From Patella vulgata (Eukaryota; Mollusca; Gastropoda; Patellidae): a DNA stretch of 64,000 nt. The notes beneath the pieces are model-generated. The model saw only the letters and a list, made by a program, of their open reading frames with translations, was not told the DNA's origin and made no database searches. The position numbers and the translations under genes were made by a program. This document shows positions 26,901 through 35,200 of the stretch, piece by piece (position 1 is the first letter of the stretch; the number at the start of each line of letters is the position of its first letter). Location: contig NC_065887.2 in NCBI RefSeq assembly GCF_932274485.2, positions 5,862,001-5,926,000 on the forward strand, read 5' to 3'.

Positions 26901-29248
26901 TGTGAAAAAAGGGCGATTAAATAATTAGCGATAGTAGCATTTACAGGATCTCACTATTGACGATTATAGCATTAAATAAGTGGCGATTACAGCATTATTT
27001 AAAGAATCTCTCCTTACATAATTGGCGATAGCATTATTTAAAGGAACTTACAACTGGCGATTAAAGACTTTAACAGGATCTAACTTAATGTTTGCAAAAT
27101 ATATGTAATATGAAGACACCTTCATTTATTTCCTTTCAGCGTTATTTACAGGACAACCTCGATCTGCCAGTGAAATATACTACAGGTAAATCATCATCAT
27201 CATCATCATCATCATTATCATCATCATCCACGAGGTGATTCCTCCAAAAAGCTTGTACTTAAAAGTTTCCAAGTTCTGAGATTAGCTTCCATTTCCCGGT
27301 GATGTTCTGACCTCCCTTGAGACGTCATTTACTGCTGATGTTCTTACCTTCCTTATGGCCACAGATCACTAAAAATTTCCCCATTGACTTTTAATTCTCG
27401 TATCTTAGACCGGCTCTAACTTTTCCCCAAATTTTCGTTGGGTAGAACGCTTTCTGCCATAGATGGAGCAACATGTGGCAAACTCTTGCCCAAAAGCATG
27501 AATGAGGTTCACCATGAAAAACTTGAGATACCCAAACTGGAAGTAGAGATAAGTAAACATGCCATTTTCGGCCCTGCATTTCAAACCAACCAACCTCTCA
27601 ACTCTTGTATCCTTCCACCTTAAAATCATGAATATTCACCAAAACCTGGCAGAAAATGTATTTTCAAACCCTTTTCTTCGATTCTACACCAAAAATTCAA
27701 CAAAAATCGCCATGCAAAAGGGAAAGGGAGAGAAAGACTAAAAAGAACTTTCGCCCTACATTCTGGGTGACGGCGTAGAAATATTTGGTGATCTGTGTCC
27801 TTATGACATCCTTTCCTGAAATCTCCCAAACAGAGTTGTCTTCCCTTGTAGTTCACACTAACCTCTGCTAACGGCTCATTTGATTACGCCACCAAGATTG
27901 TTGTTGATGATAGACAATAATCAACAATACGATAAATAACAAATAACTGATAATACATTTATTACCATTACTATATTAAAATAGAAAAGTATAATTTCTC
28001 TTTACAGCATGGAGCCTGAAATTGTTTACGTTCATTCGCCGCCTTTATAATAACAACATATCCATAACGCCAGCCATTTGCAAGCTGAAATTACAGAAAC
28101 AAGAGCGGTTGATTGACTTTATGGAAAGAGAGTCCTTGTTTGTCCGCCAGAACGTAAACATCCGCATGCTAGTGAAAAAGTCGCTCATGGAGTGAAAACG
28201 ATTATATTTACATTAGACCCAGTTTTTCACCGTCAGAAACACGTACAAGGAAAGCGGACCTAACACTAGATAATATTTAGTGGGATGAAGAATTTGATTT
28301 CATGTTGTAGGGATTTTATGTTGCAGGGATGTTGTTTTATCAGAATCAGAGAAGTTAGGAGACTGGGGAATTTTGAAATGGGACCTGAGTTTATGTAACC
28401 TGCTGAGCTGGACAATCGTGTTTATAGTCTTGAGTAAGGGTATCCAGTCTCTCGGAAAGGTAACGCTGGTTATTTTTCCCCGTGTGTGTAGCCTATGTGT
28501 GAGACAAAGTCGGTAATACTTATGAAATATCGATAAACGAAACTAGGCTGCAGTTGAATAGTATTCGATATTTTTTTTTAAAAAATGGCCTACATGACGC
28601 TGCGTTGATTAGTGATGGGCATTGTTTTAGTGGCGACAGTCATCGCGGATTTGTTTTCCTTCTATTTTAACTTGTTTTTATAACGACGAAGAGAAAAGAT
28701 GACACGCTCTTTCTCCTCACGACAGCGAATGTTGGCACCGTATTTTTAAATGACACTGTGATATACATTTTTTTTAATGTTTTTACCAATGTTTATTTAT
28801 TACTCCTTGACTTAAAGATACATTATGTAAGGTTTAGATAAAGAGCTAGCCATTCTTGCTATAATAGTTCACAAATAGATAATGTAAAATGAATAATTTG
28901 AATATTTCATTCAAATTACTCTATTGCGAGCGAAGATATTAGCCTTTGAAGGTTTGACAAGACGTGTGCTATAATTTCAACCACCGTTCTGGTTGTTCGT
29001 AGCTCCTCCATTTTTAGCTTAAGCCAGCGTCTTACCCTATGACCCACCTTGGCTCCCGTCAACTTGGTAACACAAACCCCAGTTTTTTAAAACATCTTTA
29101 TTTCAGGTAGTATACGTCACGGCCATATTTCCCTATGTTTTATTAACCATTTTGTTGATTCGAGGGGCCATGTTGGAGGGTGCTTTAGAAGGAATTAAAT
29201 ATTACATAACGCCTGATCTGTCAAGACTAACTGATGCCACGGTAAGTG

Positions 29249-29284
<36 letters not shown>

Positions 29285-32200
29285 TACCCATTTACACTAA
29301 TTTACACTAAAGATAAATCAAAACCGGGGAATAAAAACCACGCCAGTTGACTCAATGACAGACCTTATGACCACGCCCACCCCAGCTTGTAACCGACTCT
29401 GTATATACAACTTTTAACATGCCCGTAATTTTGATTATTTTTTTTATGATTATATTGTATCTTTGTAAACTGTCCCTGAACACGTGATGTGAAAGAGTGC
29501 ACAATAAATATGCTGTAATGATAATAATATCGATGTCTATACAACAAAATAATGTCAGAGGGGACAGGGAAATTAATTCAGATATTTAAGGTCACATATT
29601 CTGGACCAACCTGTCTAATCGAGATGGCGTGCTTGGGTGATTGAGTGGTTTAAGTCGTGTGCGTGAAATCATAAGTTTTGTCATTGAGTCAAGTGTTGTC
29701 GTTTAAATTGCCCGCTTGTGCGTGACAAGGAGTATGGTCGCCTGTCCAAACCCGTGGGTTTTCTCTATGTCCTCCGGTTCCGGTTTCCTCCCACAGCTGA
29801 AGACCCCTACGCTCAAGTGAATTCTTGAAATAAAATTAAACCATACGTTAGTCCTGAAATGACCTAGTCTGTGTCGAGTGGACGTTAAACCTCATTTCTA
29901 ACTCTCTATGACAGTGATTCTCAGCCAGTGTGTCGCGCTAAGTGTGCCGCGAAATTTTGAGTATTCACTGGTGTCTACTGATAATTTCATAGTTGTGTTT
30001 TTCTTTTATTAGTTTGAGTCATTCTATGTTTCTATGACTACTCTCTATCTACGGTTGTATTTTGTTTGACTTGCCATGTTTTTATTTCGAATATTTTTCA
30101 TATATATATTTAGCCAGGTGTGCCGCTATTTTTTTATGTTGGCTCTAGGGAACCACTGCTCTAGGGAACTAAAACTTGGATTTATATGATTTTCTATGTT
30201 TTTGTATTTTTATAGGTCTGGAGTGATGCCGCTGTACAAATATTTTTTTCGTTAAGTTCTTGTCAGGGTGGTCTCATGGCCATGGCTAGTTATAATAAAT
30301 TTACCAATAATATCCTTAGGTAAGATTCATAATATTATCTATTATTATCTATCTATCTATCTATATATATTTTTGTGACTGTCGTTTGTCTGTCTGTCTG
30401 TTCGGGGTTGGCGGCTACATTAGGTCTGCCCCGAGTCTGAAATTTGGGGTTTAGGGGTAGATCGGACCGGGGAGTAACATAGGCCAGGTGGCGTTAGTCT
30501 ACCACTTCCGGTTTCGGAGTAATGACCCCCGAGCGAAGCCGGTCTGTTCGGGGTTGGCGGCTACACTAGGTCTGCCCCGAGTCTGAAATTTGGGGTATAG
30601 GGGTAGCTCGGACCGGGGAGTAACATAGGCCAGGTGGCGTTAGTCTACCACTTCCGGTTTCGGAGTTATGACCCCCGAGCGAAGCCGGGTATCCTGCTAG
30701 TATATATATATTTGTGACTGTCGTTTGACTGTCTGTTCGGGGTTGGCGGCTGCACTAGGTCTGCCCCGAGTCTGAAATTTGGGGTATAGGGGTAGCTCGG
30801 ACCGGGGAGTAACATAGGCCAGGTGGCGTTAGTCTACCACTTCCGGTTTCGGGGTTATGACCCCCGAGTGAAGCCGGGTATCCTGCTAGTAATTTTATAA
30901 AGACAGACACATAAATTGAAATGAAATGGTCTTTACTATCTTACTATTCTGCTTCGACTGGGCTAATGAAGACGGACATGCACCATGCAGTGTGCTATTC
31001 GGGAAATTTTGCCCTGACAGCCGCACTGCCGCCTACTCTTAATTTCAACAGTCATGGCATCTTTTGCGTTCACACCTGGTTTTCGTCCCATCCGAACGGC
31101 TAGACGTTGTCACTTTCCAGGCCTTTTGTCAATGCCGGAAAATCACCTGGACTAATAAACTTTCTCGGCCAACGCATCTCTGAGCATCAGAGGTTCACAC
31201 CGACATATTTAAAATGGATAGAGCTGAATAATATTTGGACTATTGTGTAATTTAAATTTAAAAAAAAATATAACAAGTTTATTTACATGGTCAAAATAGT
31301 GACAAAACAAAAATTTACATTTCATTCCGAACTTTCGTTTTCCGGAATATTATAGTGTTTTTTTTTATTTGATTTATTTTTCTACAGGGATGCCATAATG
31401 ATTCCTGTCATAAATTGTTTAACAAGTTTCTATGCTGGATTTGTCGTCTTCTCTGTGTTGGGCTACATGGCCCACGAACGACAGTTACCCGTTGCTAACG
31501 TCACACAAGGAGGTAATGGAGGCAGACCACCATTAATTTCCCCATTGACTTCAATGTTAATACTGGCCTCTTTGCCCACCTCCAACTTTTCTTCAAATTT
31601 TCGTTGGGCTGAATGCTTTTCACTACAGACAGAGGAACAAATGGTCATGTCTTTCCACTAAATTTTGTATGGGGTTGACCACCAAATTTTTGAGATACAC
31701 AAACTTGAAGAAGCATACTAAAAACATGTAACTAGTTGCCGTACACATCACCGTAGCCAACCTGATAACCCCGTTATCCTTTCGCCTCAAAATCATGAAT
31801 ATTTACCAAAACCTGGCAGAAAATGTTAATTCAAACGGTCTTCGTCCATTCTAGACCGACAAATCAACAAAAATGGGCATGCAAAAGGGGAGATAAGAGA
31901 CAGACAGAGGATTGTTATAAATAGACGAACTACAATTTGTACCGAGATGGTGAAATATAATGGTGGTCTGCATCCTGTAATACGGGTTGTCCCTCTTTAA
32001 ATACAAAAACCGCGAATCGATTTTGTTCCCCAACATCGTGCAATAATATTTGGTGCGTGTATAATAAATATATTTAGTTTTTGCGATGTGAAATGAAATG
32101 GGGTTTAACGTCCTACTTTTCGGCCTCTGCACCAATCGAGATAATACGCCATACAGTGTGCACGAACAGCGTATTTCCGCTTCGTACATTGGACCCCAGT

Positions 32201-35200
32201 TTTTCGTCCCATCCCAACGACTAAAAGCTGTTATATTCGGTATACAATATATAAATCAAATGTTATCACCCCGACGCCCCGCCCGTTCCGCCCAGCCCCC
32301 AAATCTATCTCAAACACGCCCTTAAAACTATATGCTGACCTATATGATAGCTACAATTTCACTTGTATTCGTTTTACGCTCTGTTCGATTAATGTTAAAA
32401 TACAATTTGCCCGAAGTTACGTCCCTTTCATTTTTTATTTATTTATCCATTCAGGTGCTGGTCTGGCTTTTATCGTGTATCCTGAAGCTTTGAGTAAAAT
32501 GCCGATATCACCATTATGGGCGATTCTCTTTTTTCTTATGTTGTGTATGTTGGGATTCAGTAGTCAGGTAACGTTGGCAACTACTAAACAACGACAAGAA
32601 CAATTTATTTATTTATGAATAGCCCACAAATTATTTCAAACTGTGACAGAAATGAAATGAAATGATATGAGGTTTAAAGTCCTACTATTCTGTGTCGATT
32701 GGTCTAATAAAGACATGCATATTCCATGCAGGGTGATATGATGGGCATTTTGCCGGGACAGCGGCGCTCTGGCCTACTCTTATTTCGAATTCTAACTGTC
32801 AAGGATTATTTTACGTCCACGCCAATATGTACACGGAACACGGGTTTCCGTCCCATCCGTACAACTATACGATGTCCCTTTCCAGACCCTCTTTCCTACA
32901 CCACTGAAAAGGGGAATCCCACCGGAAATTCTCAATGAACGTTGGAATACAATTCCAGCTTAGCGAGCCAATGTGCTGATTGGCTGTTGGTCTTAGTGTG
33001 CCATCTAGTGAGAGATAACGATAGAGATAACCAAGGTAGATATTGCCCGTTAAAAACATGTTTCTTTTATATTTAAATGTGCTAAACTAGGCCTAACAAA
33101 ATTCAACTGCTCGATAAAACGTTAAAGTTGTCATAGTAACTGTGATAAACTTACTTTCTAACCGTTTTATTCCAGTTTTCTACAGCAGAGACGGCTATGA
33201 CCGGGATTATTGATGAATTTCCCAGATTCTTACACAGCGGAAAACGCCGAATTCTGTTTAGAGTTGGTGTTTGTATTTCCGGCTGTTTATTAGGTTTACC
33301 CATGCTGACACAGGTAAGATGTCACTGTTTATTAGGTTTACCCATGCTGACACAGGTAAGAAGTCACTGTTTATTAGGTTTACCCATGCTGACACAGGTA
33401 AAAAGTCACTGTTTATTAGGTTTCATGATTCCAAACCTTTTGTATGGGTTTAATCTGTTTGTATTTTAGGGTTCCAAACCTTATTTATAGGTTTAATCTG
33501 TTTGTATTTGAGGATTCCCAACTTTATTCATGGGTTTAATCTGTTTGTATTTTAAGATTCCCAACCTTATTTATAGGTTTAATCTGTTTGTATTTTAGGG
33601 TGGTAGTTATTTGCTAGATCTGATAGACTCCTATATTCTAGGATTCCCAACGTTATTTATGGGTTTGATTGAAACAGTAGCAATTATATGGGTTTACGGT
33701 GAGTTTAATTATTCATTACATGTAAATTTGTATATATTATTGTCCCAGCGTGACTATTTTTATATGAATTATGTCCTCACTGTAAATTATAATGATTATT
33801 CTTTTTGTGTTGTTAAAATATTAATTGAAAATTGAAGTTGTAAATATATTTCTTTAGCACAATGCACAATGGTCTGGAGACCTTAAAAACTGAATAAAAT
33901 ATTATTATTATTATTATTATTTTTGCGTACACCTCACATCTCTCACTTAACCACGTGAATGCCCCTGTTCGTCATGCCCCTGTTCGTCATTTGAAAAGAA
34001 TAAATCCCTTATAATCTGCAAAATTGTGATAGTTGAATCTCTAAAAGGAACAAGCCAACAGTGAGGCTGATGCCCCCGCCTCAATGACACATTTATTAAT
34101 AACTGCACATTTATATTTTTGAAAAGTATCAACCTGATTATTTATTGAAGTACCCGACAGTGAAACTCTACACTAAGTTTCATCACCCTCCATAAGTTAG
34201 AATCAAAGATGTCTTGTCCCAAAGCATTGACCAATGAAATGGTTTAGCTCAGCTTAACTTTAGCGGAAAATGTCAATCATCAAACTCCGTCAAGACATTC
34301 ATCTAATGAACATCTACCTTAATTAAAAGCAGTCTTGATCAATCAAATTGCTTATCGTTAAGTCTGTCATTAAGCCAAGTGGCGTGGTTTCGATTCTCCG
34401 CATGTACAGAACAAGGGGTATGCTAAAAAACCGTATTCGCATGCGAATTATTGAAATCACATTGAACCATGTGTCAGTCCCGAAATAACCTAGTTTAAGT
34501 TGAGTGGACGATAAACCCCATTTCCCCTCCCCTTCTCTGCAGACGATATATACGGTACATGTATAGTCAAAAGACACCGTAGTGTCTCTGTCCGGGAAAA
34601 AATTTCCCTCATAGCACATTCGATAACTATGCCTGTCCTCATTAGCCCAGTCGGAGCAGAACAGTAGGACGTTCAACCTCATTTGATTTTCAATAACAGC
34701 CAGATACGTTTTTAGAATACATGATACCACTTCCCGTAGATAACCAATTTCTATACTCATGTTTGGCACCGTATAGCCCGGTTGGATCTGACATGCCATA
34801 AAATTCCATTTCATTTAATTTTATTTGTTGACTGATTGGTCTATCATTTTCAGGTTACAAGAATTTCTCTGAGGATATAAGAGCCATGGTTGGACGGAAG
34901 CCTTATTTATATTTCATCGTAACATGGGTTGGAATTACGCCCCTTTTACTTGTGGTAAACTATTTTACATCATTGTTTGATCAGATCTTGGGGGGGGGGG
35001 GGGGGGTGGCTGAATGGTTGGGACTTGCGCGCTGTATAATAAGGTCTATCATCGAGTCAACTAGTGTGGTTTCCATTGTCCGGTCGACGTGACAAGGAGT
35101 AGGATCGCCTGTCTAACCTCGTTGGTTTTCTCCGGATCCTCCGGTTTCCTCCCATTGCTAAAGACCCTTACGCGCAAGCGAATTATTGAATTAAAAATGA

